A DNA stretch of 11,532 bases from JAVWJP01 sp036638975. Its GTDB lineage: Bacteria > Bacillota > Clostridia > Oscillospirales > Ruminococcaceae. Under the pieces are notes generated by a model. It made no database searches and was not told where the DNA came from. It was given only the letters and a program-made list of their open reading frames with translations. This document shows positions 4,868-11,362 of this stretch, one piece after another (the stretch's first letter is position 1; the number at the start of each line of letters is the position of its first letter). The position numbers and the translations under genes were made by a program. The stretch covers positions 1 through 11,532 of the forward strand of contig JAVWJP010000028.1 in NCBI GenBank assembly GCA_036638975.1. Reading direction: 5' to 3'.

Positions 4868-5578
4868 TTACAGTACAAACTCCGCAAGAGTACGCTCCAA
4901 CGCCTTTTGTTCAAGCTCGGTGTCTGGTTTTATGTAACACTCCCCCGCAATGCGTTGCAATACCTCGTTTAAAATATGCGGGTTTTTGACAAGCACAGGC
5001 CCCAGTTGCCATGTACCAAAAAAGCTGCAATAAAGGTTGCCCTCATGCTCGGTTTCGGTTTCGTTGTCACCTGCACCACTGTACAGCTTAAATAAAAAAT
5101 CTGTGGTGTTTCCGTCAATATGCGCAGTGCGGTTTATAAAGCCATAGCCCTTGGTGCTAAGCGAAAACACAGGGGAGGCTATAACATCACTTATAAACAC
5201 ATTGCCTGTTTCACGTCCCGTATAATTAAAAAGGGCGGTTCCGTTGTAGGTTTCGCCGTCGTAGCCAACAAAGCTTTTACCAAAAAGCAGTCTGGCATTG
5301 CCTGTCACAAAAAACAGCAGCCCGCTTTTTACAGCCTCGTTTACATCTGCCGCATAATGCGAAAAGTGCTCACTTGCCCATGCAAGATTTTTTGCCTTGC
5401 CCGGGCCTATGTAAACCATATTATACATTGTAAAATCAAGCTTATCCTCTACGCTTTGCCTTGTAATTTTAACTTCAATGCCCATACATCTAAGGCTCTG
5501 CTCTATTATGGTAAGGTTGCCGCTGTCGCCGTAGAGGTCCAGCAAATCGTCATACAGCCAAAGTATATTCACATTCAT
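4868..5578 (-). CDS. GatD-like glutamine amidotransferase homologue lacking the catalytic Cys and His
   Basis: A 236-aa GatD/CobB-type class I amidotransferase-like protein. GatD normally hydrolyses Gln and feeds ammonia to MurT, which amidates D-Glu of lipid II. N-terminal family features are present (LYDDLLDLYGDSGNLTIIEQ, VYIGPG). At the nucleophile elbow, where the family has CGGYQ, it reads VTGNARLLFG with Thr92. Where the family has a THGPLL-type catalytic His, it reads GTWQLGPVL with Leu192. The GFENH/GRT-type substrate segment is also altered (GYGFINRT). It therefore appears unable to act as a glutaminase and may be a structural or regulatory partner. ATG 5578 overlaps the murT stop by 4 nt (ATGA), with GGAGG upstream. 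Length is near normal with no frameshift, so it is not an obvious pseudogene. Confidence 0.88.
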   Translation of the reverse strand: MNVNILWLYDDLLDLYGDSGNLTIIEQSLRCMGIEVKITRQSVEDKLDFTMYNMVYIGPGKAKNLAWASEHFSHYAADVNEAVKSGLLFFVTGNARLLFGKSFVGYDGETYNGTALFNYTGRETGNVFISDVIASPVFSLSTKGYGFINRTAHIDGNTTDFLFKLYSGAGDNETETEHEGNLYCSFFGTWQLGPVLVKNPHILNEVLQRIAGECYIKPDTELEQKALERTLAEFVL

Positions 5579-6894
5579 TTGCTTATTACCTCCAAAATTG
5601 CGTTGGCGTCGTAAAGCTCTGTTAAAACGCATATAGTACCGCTTGTTTCGTCAACAATAGGCTTTATCCTCGCAACGTCGCATTCGGTTTTTATGTCCTC
5701 CGGCGCAAAGCCCGCAAGCTTCAGCCTCACAGCCAAATCGTAGGCGCGAGGTCCTGTGCAAACCATGGTGCTCACGTTATCAACCAGTCGCTCAAAGCTT
5801 ATGTCGTAAAGCCAAGTGGTGTCGCGGTGCCCTGTGTGGTTAATATTGTTGACATATGCCACCACCGTTTTTTCTCCGGGCATTTCCAGCACATAGCTTA
5901 TAGATTGGTCAAAGGACACGGGGTTTTGATTTTTAGAAAGTATCATAACAGCCGTGCGCTCCCCGATTTTAAACTCGTCGTAGCGCTGCTTCATAACTTT
6001 AAACTGCGAGGCGGAGGCGCAGGCTTTTTCAAGCGGAACACCCACTTCACAGCAAGCCGCAACAGCCGCCGTCATATTAAGGATATTAAAGGGCGGGCGA
6101 TAATCGGCATAAATTGGCGTACCGTTTATTGTAAAATTTCCGGTTTCAAAATTAACATCTGCGGCAAGATATTTGGAAGCAGGGGTTTTGTAGCCGCATG
6201 AGGTACAAAGGAAACTGCCGATATGATTATAATGAAAATAATCGTAATTCATTCTTCCCAAGCACTTTGGGCACACCTTTGCATCATGCGTAAGGTTTTG
6301 GCAGACGGCTTCAGACTGCGAGGTTCTTTCCATACCGTAATAAACCCGCGGGTTTTTTGGCGACAGGTTACCGCTTATGGGGTCGTTTGCATTAAGTATA
6401 AGCTTTACAGTGGGCTTTATAGCCTCGTGCAGCTTTTCTATAATGACATCTATGTTGCCGTTACGGGTAAGCTGGTCGCGAAAAAGGTTGGTACATACAA
6501 GGTAATCGGGCGAAAACAGCTTGAATATAAGGCGCGAAAACCTCTCGTCCACTTCCAGCACAACAAAGTCCTCGTCTATAGCCCCGCTAAAATGTGACGA
6601 AGTTAAAAGCGTCGTTGCTATACCGCCGGTAAGGTTGCTGCCCTTTGCGTTATTTGCAACGCTATAGCCCTGCTGTGTCAATATAAACGCCAGCATATTT
6701 GCGGTGGTGGTTTTGCCGTTACTGCCTGTAACCGCAATAACCTTGCCCTTAAAGCTGAATTGACCCAAAAATTGAGGACAAAGCTTCATGGCAAAATCCC
6801 CCGGCAGGTTTGTTGCCTTACCAACAAACTTGCCGAAGAAGTGTATAAGCTTGCCAAGTGCAAGCGCCAGTTTAAAACGTAATATAATAAACAC
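5575..6894 (-). CDS. murT: MurT-like Mur ligase (lipid II isoglutaminyl synthase subunit), divergent
   Basis: A 439-aa Mur-ligase family protein. MurT with GatD converts the alpha-carboxyl of D-Glu in lipid II to an amide at the inner face of the membrane, using ATP. Visible features are an N-terminal hydrophobic/basic helix, the ATP-binding P-loop VTGSNGKTT (residues 55-63), the Zn-ribbon insertion with Cys208/211 and Cys230/233 specific to MurT, and the C-terminal DUF1727 domain with DTTWLYD (358-364). That last Asp probably corresponds to the Asp that completes the GatD triad in Staphylococcus. The usual RDQLDRYGE motif reads RDQLTRNGN (139-147), and the KNPxG-type motif reads KNQNP. The start is a GTG at 6894 with poor upstream pairing; GAGGTG overlapping it could instead serve an ATT or ATA start a few codons later. 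It lies 11 nt after proS. Confidence 0.9.
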   Translation of the reverse strand: MFIILRFKLALALGKLIHFFGKFVGKATNLPGDFAMKLCPQFLGQFSFKGKVIAVTGSNGKTTTANMLAFILTQQGYSVANNAKGSNLTGGIATTLLTSSHFSGAIDEDFVVLEVDERFSRLIFKLFSPDYLVCTNLFRDQLTRNGNIDVIIEKLHEAIKPTVKLILNANDPISGNLSPKNPRVYYGMERTSQSEAVCQNLTHDAKVCPKCLGRMNYDYFHYNHIGSFLCTSCGYKTPASKYLAADVNFETGNFTINGTPIYADYRPPFNILNMTAAVAACCEVGVPLEKACASASQFKVMKQRYDEFKIGERTAVMILSKNQNPVSFDQSISYVLEMPGEKTVVAYVNNINHTGHRDTTWLYDISFERLVDNVSTMVCTGPRAYDLAVRLKLAGFAPEDIKTECDVARIKPIVDETSGTICVLTELYDANAILEVISK

Positions 6895-6905
6895 CTCGAT
6901 GAAAA

Positions 6906-8342
6906 TTAATAAGCCTTACCCCAATAAACCATTTTTTCGGCAGGCTTGCCGCAGCACACACAAACGCCCTTTTCCCCTTGCCCGTCAAATGGCATACAGC
7001 GCGACGAAACCCCTGTTTTTTCTTTAAGCATTTCTTCGCAGGCAGTGTCACCACACCACAGCGCTTTTACAAAGCCTGTGTCCTTTGCAAATATCTCGTT
7101 GATATCGTCCATAGTTTTTGCGTTCCATGTGCGGTTTTCTCGGTTTTGCAGTGCCTTTGCATAAAGCCCGTCGTGCACTGCCTTTAAAAGCTCCGGCACT
7201 TTTGCTTCAAGCTCGGCAAGCGGCACAAATATTTTTTCGCGGTTGTCGCGCCGCACAATAACACATTGGTCTTTTTCTATGTCCTTTGGCCCTATCTCTA
7301 AGCGAAGCGGAACGCCCTTCATTTCGTACTGCGCAAACTTCCAGCCCGGAGAATTATCGCTGTTGTCAACCTTTACCCGCGCTATAGCAGAAAGGCGTTT
7401 GCGAAGCTCGTTTGCTTTTTCTAAAACTCCCTCTTTATGCTGCGCCACAGGCACAATTATAAGCTGCACAGGTGCTATTGCAGGCGGAAGAACTAAACCG
7501 TTGTCGTCGCCGTGCGTCATAATGATAGCGCCTATTATACGCGTAGACATACCCCACGAGGTTTGATGCGGGTACTGCAAAGTGTTATCGCGCCCCGTAA
7601 ACTGTATGTCAAACGCACGGGCAAAGCCATCGCCAAAATAGTGCGACGTAGCCGATTGCAGCGCCTTACCGTCGTGCATCATCGCTTCTATAGTATAGGT
7701 TGCCTCTGCACCCGCAAATTTTTCTTTGTCGGTCTTTTTACCTTTTATAACCGGTATAGCAAGCGAATTTTCGCAAAATTCCGCATATACGTTAAGCATC
7801 TGCTCGGTTTCGGCTATAGCTTCGGCGGCGGTTTCGTGCATGGTGTGCCCCTCTTGCCAAAAGAACTCCATTGTACGCAAAAATGGGCGCGTGGTTTTCT
7901 CCCACCTAAGCACCGAGCACCACTGGTTATAAAGCTTTGGCAAGTCGCGGTACGAGTGTATTATATGCGAGTAATGCTCGCAAAAAAGTGTTTCGGACGT
8001 TGGGCGTATGCAAAGGCGCTCCTCAAGCTTTTCGCCGCCGCCATAGGTTACCCATGCAACCTCTGGCGCAAAGCCTTCTACATGGTCCTTCTCTTTTTGC
8101 AGCAGGCTTTCGGGGATAAGCATAGGCATAGCCACGTTTTCGTGCCCCAGCTCTTTAAAGCGGGTGTCAAGCGTGTGCTGTATGTTTTCCCACATGGCAT
8201 AGCCATAAGGGCGCAGTATCATGCAGCCCTTTACGCTCGAATAATCGGCAAGCTCTGCCTTTTTTACAACGTCTGTGTACCATTTTGCAAAATCTTCCTC
8301 CATAGAGGTTATTTCGTCAACCATTTTTTTGTTATCAGCCAT
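6906..8342 (-). CDS. proS: Prolyl-tRNA synthetase, short (archaeal/eukaryotic-like) type
   Basis: A 478-aa class II aminoacyl-tRNA synthetase that charges tRNA-Pro. The length and absence of the about 180-residue editing insertion place it in the short ProS group found in many Firmicutes and archaea. Visible elements are the N-terminal KGCMILRPYGYAMWE, RPTSETLF, class II motif 2 (RWEKTTRPFLRTMEFFWQEGHT), motif 3 with SWGMSTRIIGA, the HGDDNGLVLPP segment and an anticodon-binding domain. A C-terminal Cys-rich zinc-type domain (CGDTAC, then CVCC) ends in YWGKAY, typical of this group. The start at 8342 has AAGGAG about 7 bases upstream. No T-box is visible in the 59-nt gap after the oadG-like gene, so it may be transcribed with oadB. 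The gene is complete. Confidence 0.97.
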   Translation of the reverse strand: MADNKKMVDEITSMEEDFAKWYTDVVKKAELADYSSVKGCMILRPYGYAMWENIQHTLDTRFKELGHENVAMPMLIPESLLQKEKDHVEGFAPEVAWVTYGGGEKLEERLCIRPTSETLFCEHYSHIIHSYRDLPKLYNQWCSVLRWEKTTRPFLRTMEFFWQEGHTMHETAAEAIAETEQMLNVYAEFCENSLAIPVIKGKKTDKEKFAGAEATYTIEAMMHDGKALQSATSHYFGDGFARAFDIQFTGRDNTLQYPHQTSWGMSTRIIGAIIMTHGDDNGLVLPPAIAPVQLIIVPVAQHKEGVLEKANELRKRLSAIARVKVDNSDNSPGWKFAQYEMKGVPLRLEIGPKDIEKDQCVIVRRDNREKIFVPLAELEAKVPELLKAVHDGLYAKALQNRENRTWNAKTMDDINEIFAKDTGFVKALWCGDTACEEMLKEKTGVSSRCMPFDGQGEKGVCVCCGKPAEKMVYWGKAY

Positions 8343-8401
8343 GTTGTTTCTCCTTAAAGCTATTTATACTTGCCGAAAATATATCAAATATGCCTAATGT
8401 A

Positions 8402-8536
8402 TTATTCTTTAGAGGGCTTTTGAGCAGTAAGCTTAGTTAAAGCAAGCACCACAAAATATATTATACCTATTACTATAAAAATGCCCAGCATACCCTTGCC
8501 CATAAGCTGCAGGGACTGCATCAATAATTCGTTCAT
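8402..8536 (-). CDS. OadG-like gamma subunit of Na+-pumping decarboxylase (44 aa)
   Basis: A 44-codon gene starting at ATG 8536 with AGGGAG 8 bases upstream. The protein begins MNELLMQSLQLMGKGMLGIF and continues as a single membrane helix (about residues 13-34), ending in a short charged tail (QKPSKE). The pattern of an N-terminal amphipathic lead, GMxGIF, and one transmembrane segment fits the OadG/MmdD family, the small subunit that holds Na+-translocating decarboxylase complexes together in the membrane. It directly follows oadB (25-nt gap), which supports the call. It is shorter than classical OadG (about 80 aa) and lacks a C-terminal His-rich metal-binding tail. It is easy to miss in annotation because of its size. 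Confidence 0.75.
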   Translation of the reverse strand: MNELLMQSLQLMGKGMLGIFIVIGIIYFVVLALTKLTAQKPSKE

Positions 8537-8561
8537 AGTTTTTCTCCCTTTATCTTAAAGT

Positions 8562-9749
8562 TTATTTAATCATCTGCGGCACAAGCCCTAAAATAATTCC
8601 ACCCGCTATAACAGAGGCTATCTGCCCCGAAACATTAGCGCCTACGGCGTGCATAAGAAGGTGGTTTTGGTCGTCCTCTTTAAGTGCCATTTTTTGTATA
8701 ACACGCGCAGACATCGGGAAGGCGGATATACCCGCCGCACCCACCATGGGATTAATTTTTTGCCCGCCCGGGATAAGATTAAGAAGCTTTGCAAAAAGCA
8801 CCCCGCCGATAGAATCGAACACAAATGCCACAAGACCGATAACCATTATAAAAACAGTTTCTTTTTTAACAAAATATTCGGCTCTCATGCTAAACGAAAT
8901 CGTAATTCCCAAAAGCAAGGTTATAATATTCGCAAATTCTTTTTGAGCCGTCTGCGACAGAGAATCGAGCACGCCGCACTCGCGAATAAGGTTTCCAAAC
9001 ATCAAAAAGCCAACAAGCGCTACCGAAGCAGGCGCAACAAGCCCCGCTATTATCGTAACAATTACGGGGAACAAAAGCCGCGTTGTGCGCGAAACATTTT
9101 TGGGGTTGTACGGCATACGAATCATACGCTCTTTTTTTGTGGTGACAAGCTTTATCGCAAACGGCTGCACTATGGGCACAAGCGCCATGTAGCTGTACGC
9201 TGCCACCGCTATTGCGCCTACATATGGGGTCTGAAAAATATTTGCCACAAGTATAGAGGTGGGCCCGTCTGCGGCACCTATAATACCTATCGCCGCCGCA
9301 TCTTGTATGGTCAAATTTATGCCGAATATAGGTGCTGTCAAAACAGCGGCAAATATTGCAAAAAATATGCCAAACTGTGCCGCCGCACCAAAGAGCATCA
9401 TTTTAGGGTTAGAAAGCAGCGGTCCAAAGTCTATCATTGCGCCTATGCCTATAAAAAGTAAAAGCGGCAGTGCCTCAGAGGCTTCTATTGTGGTTGTGTA
9501 GAGCCACTCTATAATCCCCTGCGATTCTCCTATTTTTTCGCCCGCCATATTAAGCATATTTTGCGTTAAAGCGCCCGAAAGCGGCAGGTTTACAAGAATT
9601 GCGCCAAAGCCCATTGGCAAGAGCAAAGCAGGCTCAAAGCCCTTTGCTATGGCAAGGTAAATCAGCAGCCCTCCCACAGCCCACATTATCATCATTTTTA
9701 CGCCCTCTACTGTGGCAAGCGCCATAATTCCGTCAAGTAAAAAATTCAT
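8562..9749 (-). CDS. oadB: Na+-translocating decarboxylase beta subunit (OadB/MmdB/GcdB family)
   Basis: A 395-aa integral membrane protein with about nine or more hydrophobic segments. It is the carboxyltransfer-coupled Na+ pump subunit of oxaloacetate, methylmalonyl-CoA or glutaconyl-CoA decarboxylases. Signature motifs are GIGAMIDFGPLLSNP (residues 101-115), GIIGAADGPTSI (155-166, with Asp161 in the Na+-site position), GFLMFGNLIRECGV and, near the C-terminus, NPMVGAAGISAFPMSARV and HAVGANVSGQIASVIAGG. I use ATG 9749 (MNFLLDG, the usual N-terminus) rather than the upstream ATG at 9803, which would add a charged non-conserved tail; AAAGGG lies about 8 bases before 9749. The alpha (carboxyltransferase) and biotin-carrier subunits are not in the window, so substrate specificity cannot be stated. 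It is followed by the small gamma-like subunit and proS. Confidence 0.95.
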   Translation of the reverse strand: MNFLLDGIMALATVEGVKMMIMWAVGGLLIYLAIAKGFEPALLLPMGFGAILVNLPLSGALTQNMLNMAGEKIGESQGIIEWLYTTTIEASEALPLLLFIGIGAMIDFGPLLSNPKMMLFGAAAQFGIFFAIFAAVLTAPIFGINLTIQDAAAIGIIGAADGPTSILVANIFQTPYVGAIAVAAYSYMALVPIVQPFAIKLVTTKKERMIRMPYNPKNVSRTTRLLFPVIVTIIAGLVAPASVALVGFLMFGNLIRECGVLDSLSQTAQKEFANIITLLLGITISFSMRAEYFVKKETVFIMVIGLVAFVFDSIGGVLFAKLLNLIPGGQKINPMVGAAGISAFPMSARVIQKMALKEDDQNHLLMHAVGANVSGQIASVIAGGIILGLVPQMIK

Positions 9750-9812
9750 TTTTATTGCCCTTTCTTTTAGGTGTATCTTGTTTTTACATAAAGCTTTGTG
9801 CAAAACTGCGGC

Positions 9813-9821
9813 ATTATAACA
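9813..9821 (-). promoter_or_regulatory. Extended -10 promoter of oadB
   Basis: On the minus strand TGTTATAAT, a perfect TATAAT (9818-9813) with the TG extension; the -35 region is weak. The predicted start is near 9806, giving a 5' leader of about 57 nt before oadB. Confidence 0.65.
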
Positions 9822-9908
9822 GTCATTAAGTAATATTGTACCCTATTATGCCATGCTTTTCAAGATTATGAGCGAAAAAAACAAGGCTTCGTTTCTCAAA
9901 AAAGCAAA

Positions 9909-9951
9909 ATAAAAAAGAAAGCCCATTGCAAACATGATGCTTGCAATGAGC
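9909..9951 (-). terminator. Rho-independent terminator of rplM-rpsI
   Basis: An 11-bp stem (9921-9931 with 9941-9951, one G-T wobble) with a 9-nt loop is followed on the minus strand by TTTCTTTTTTATTTT. It lies 14 nt after the rpsI stop and separates the ribosomal operon from oadB. Confidence 0.9.
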
Positions 9952-9965
9952 TATAATAATAAAAA

Positions 9966-10367
9966 TTATCTCTTTGAGAACTGAGGTGCACGACGAGCCG
10001 CTTTAAGACCGTACTTTTTACGCTCTTTCATACGAGGGTCGCGCGTTAAGAAGCCTGCTTTTTTAAGCAGTGGACGAACTTCTTCGCTTGTTTGTAAAAG
10101 TGCGCGGGCAAGACCGTGACGAATAGCGCCGGCCTGACCTGTAACGCCGCCGCCTGCGACAGTGGTTTCAATATCATACTTGCCAATGATATCAAGCAAA
10201 GCAAGAGGCTGACGAACAATTAGCTTTAAGGTATCAAGACCAAAATAATCGTCAATATCTCTGCCGTTAATTGTAATGGCGCCTGTTCCGTTAGGGTAAA
10301 GTCTTACACGGGCAACAGAGTTTTTTCTGCGTCCTGTTCCGTAAAAATATGGTTTAGATTCGTACAT
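9966..10367 (-). CDS. rpsI: 30S ribosomal protein S9
   Basis: A 133-aa S9/uS9 protein of the small subunit, which contacts the P-site tRNA through its C-terminal tail. Family marks are YFYGTGRRKNSVARVRLYPNG at the N-terminus, GGGVTGQAGAIRHGLARAL in the middle and LTRDPRMKERKKYGLKAARR, ending in QFSKR, the universally conserved basic terminus. The length is typical. The start at 10367 is fixed by AGGAGGAGG upstream. It follows rplM by 15 nt, the standard bacterial rplM-rpsI order, and ends at a strong terminator. Nothing is unusual. Confidence 0.98.
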   Translation of the reverse strand: MYESKPYFYGTGRRKNSVARVRLYPNGTGAITINGRDIDDYFGLDTLKLIVRQPLALLDIIGKYDIETTVAGGGVTGQAGAIRHGLARALLQTSEEVRPLLKKAGFLTRDPRMKERKKYGLKAARRAPQFSKR

Positions 10368-10382
10368 ATCGGTGCCTCCTCC

Positions 10383-10811
10383 TTATAATGTCCACGCTTC
10401 GGGGTTTTGCGCGGCGTGCTCGTGGGTTGTGCCCTTGTATATCTTGCAACGAGTAAGCTGTTTGCGCCCCAGCGTGGTGTCGGGAAGCATACCTTTAACG
10501 GCTAACATCATAGCCTTCTCCGGTGTTTCTTCCATCATTTTGGAGTATTTTACTTCTTTAAGCCCGCCAATCCAGCCTGTATGACGGTAATAAACTTTTT
10601 TCTCAAGCTTCTTACCTGTAAGAACAGCCTCGGCAGCGTTTAAAATGATGACATTATCACCACAATCGGCATGAGGAGCAAAGGTTACCTTGTGTTTGCC
10701 GCGCAGTAAATGTGCAGCGGTTGCGGCGGTGCGTCCAAGCGGTTTGCCTGAAGCATCAAGCACATACCATTTACGACTTGCAGCGTCGGGCTTTGGCATA
10801 TAAGTTGACAT
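10383..10811 (-). CDS. rplM: 50S ribosomal protein L13
   Basis: A 142-aa L13/uL13 protein, an early-assembling 23S rRNA-binding protein. Recognisable segments are RKWYVLDASGKPLGRTAATAA, the LRGKHKVTFAPHADCGDNVI loop, KVYYRHTGWIGGLKE, the EKAMMLAVKGMLPDTTLGRK segment and a C-terminal HEHAAQNPEAW. The length matches the family. The start at 10811 has GGGAGG 7 bases upstream. A perfect-consensus promoter lies about 75 nt further up, with a short structured leader in between, so this is the first gene of the rplM-rpsI operon. Confidence 0.98.
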   Translation of the reverse strand: MSTYMPKPDAASRKWYVLDASGKPLGRTAATAAHLLRGKHKVTFAPHADCGDNVIILNAAEAVLTGKKLEKKVYYRHTGWIGGLKEVKYSKMMEETPEKAMMLAVKGMLPDTTLGRKQLTRCKIYKGTTHEHAAQNPEAWTL

Positions 10812-10885
10812 AGTGTTACCTCCCGGAAAAATTCCTTTTTATTAGCGTTCGCCCCGCCAAAATGCGGCACGGGCACAGAACAACA
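10812..10885 (-). promoter_or_regulatory. Structured 5' leader of rplM (possible L13 autoregulatory leader)
   Basis: The predicted 74-nt leader contains a GC-rich hairpin: GCCC/GGGC plus GCC/GGC with a small internal loop (10851-10874). L13 autoregulatory leaders are known in Firmicutes and occupy this position, but I cannot match the family consensus by eye, so the regulatory role is inferred from position only. Confidence 0.4.
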
Positions 10886-10891
10886 AGGCTT

Positions 10892-10920
10892 ATTATAATA
10901 TAATGCAGGTGCATTGTCAA
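10892..10920 (-). promoter_or_regulatory. Perfect-consensus sigmaA promoter of rplM-rpsI
   Basis: On the minus strand TTGACA (10920-10915), a 17-bp spacer and TATAAT (10897-10892): an exact match to the housekeeping consensus, as expected for a ribosomal protein operon. The start would be near 10885. Confidence 0.93.
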
Positions 10921-11139
10921 GCTTTTTTGCTAAATTTTTAATATACGCTCTGTAATCTCTCTTTTGCTCTTGTTTTTGCCCGTATTCTCTCTCGTACTCG
11001 TCCGCCGTTTCACTTTTTACACTTCATAATCATCTTTTAAACACCGGCAAAAGTCATAATAAACGCCGTCTGCGCCAAAACTAATATTATACCTGTTATT
11101 ACGGCAGTGTTCTTGCCTTACAATAAATAATGTCTTATT
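10916..11139 (-). pseudogene. Possible frameshifted small-gene remnant upstream of rplM
   Basis: Two open frames on the minus strand join end to end with protein-like composition. The first (11139 to the stop at 11019-11017, 40 codons) includes RQEHCRNNRYNISFGADGVY and ends CRCLKDDYEV. The second, reached by a -1 shift at GTG/GTA near 11020, reads VKSETADEYEREYGQKQEQK, then RDYRAYIKNLAKKLD, and runs into the rplM promoter. Neither has an ATG, GTG or TTG start at its beginning, and the first is bounded by a stop at 11142-11140. This would fit a decayed gene of about 75 codons with both ends lost. It may equally be chance, as the region is purine-rich on this strand and the frames are short. 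I know no homologue. The rest of the interval 10921-11160 shows nothing else clear. Confidence 0.25.
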
Positions 11140-11164
11140 TTACCACATTATTTGCAATAAACAG

Positions 11165-11194
11165 TTGACAATTACACTTACTTTTTGTTATACT
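11165..11194 (+). promoter_or_regulatory. Promoter of the tRNA-Lys unit
   Basis: TTGACA (11165-11170), an 18-bp spacer and TATACT (11189-11194) preceded by TG (extended -10, TGTTATACT). Transcription would start near 11201. The primary transcript would therefore carry both 74-nt repeats ahead of tRNA-Lys, an unusually long leader of about 160 nt for a tRNA. Confidence 0.75.
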
Positions 11195-11209
11195 AATAAG
11201 GCACTCGTT

Positions 11210-11357
11210 TACATGAGCCAGAGCCCACCCCATCGGGTGCTAGCTCAGTTGGCAAACACTAAGCACACAACCCGCCACGGCAATACATGAGCCAGAGCCC
11301 ACCCCATCGGGTGCTAGCTCAGTTGGCAAACACTAAGCGCACAACCCGCCACGGCAA
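11210..11357 (+). repeat. Two 74-bp tandem repeats containing tRNA-Lys 5' segments
   Basis: Units 11210-11283 and 11284-11357 are identical except A11265 versus G11339. Each starts TACATGAGCCA, has a 19-nt insert that forms a CACCC-CATC-GGGTG hairpin, then CTAGCTCAGTTGGCA, then a 34-nt tail ending GCAA. At 11358, exactly 74 bp on, the third TACATGAGCCA is the start of the real tRNA-Lys, where CTAGCTCAGTTGGCA follows directly without the insert. The repeats thus copy about 27 nt of the tRNA and its 5' flank, but lack a D-stem partner, an anticodon arm and a T arm, so they are not tRNAs. GAGC/GCTC outside the hairpin can extend the stem. They lie between promoter and tRNA and should be transcribed. 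Confidence 0.9.
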
Positions 11358-11362
11358 TACAT

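Noticed and set aside
5120..5614. Plus-strand open frames of 120-280 codons across gatD, murT, proS and oadB
   Set aside because: They are antisense shadows of genes with clear family motifs on the minus strand and have no supported starts.
8343..8401. T-box or other riboswitch before proS
   Set aside because: The 59-nt gap is too short and has no AGGGUGG-type or stem features of a T-box.
10973..11020. A 27-codon basic GTG-start frame on the minus strand (KRRTSTRENTGKNKSKREIT)
   Set aside because: It is very short with no clear ribosome site, and its composition follows from the purine-rich strand.
11210..11357. The repeats as extra tRNA genes or a CRISPR array
   Set aside because: They lack anticodon and T arms, so they are not tRNAs. 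There are only two contiguous units without variable spacers, so this is not CRISPR.
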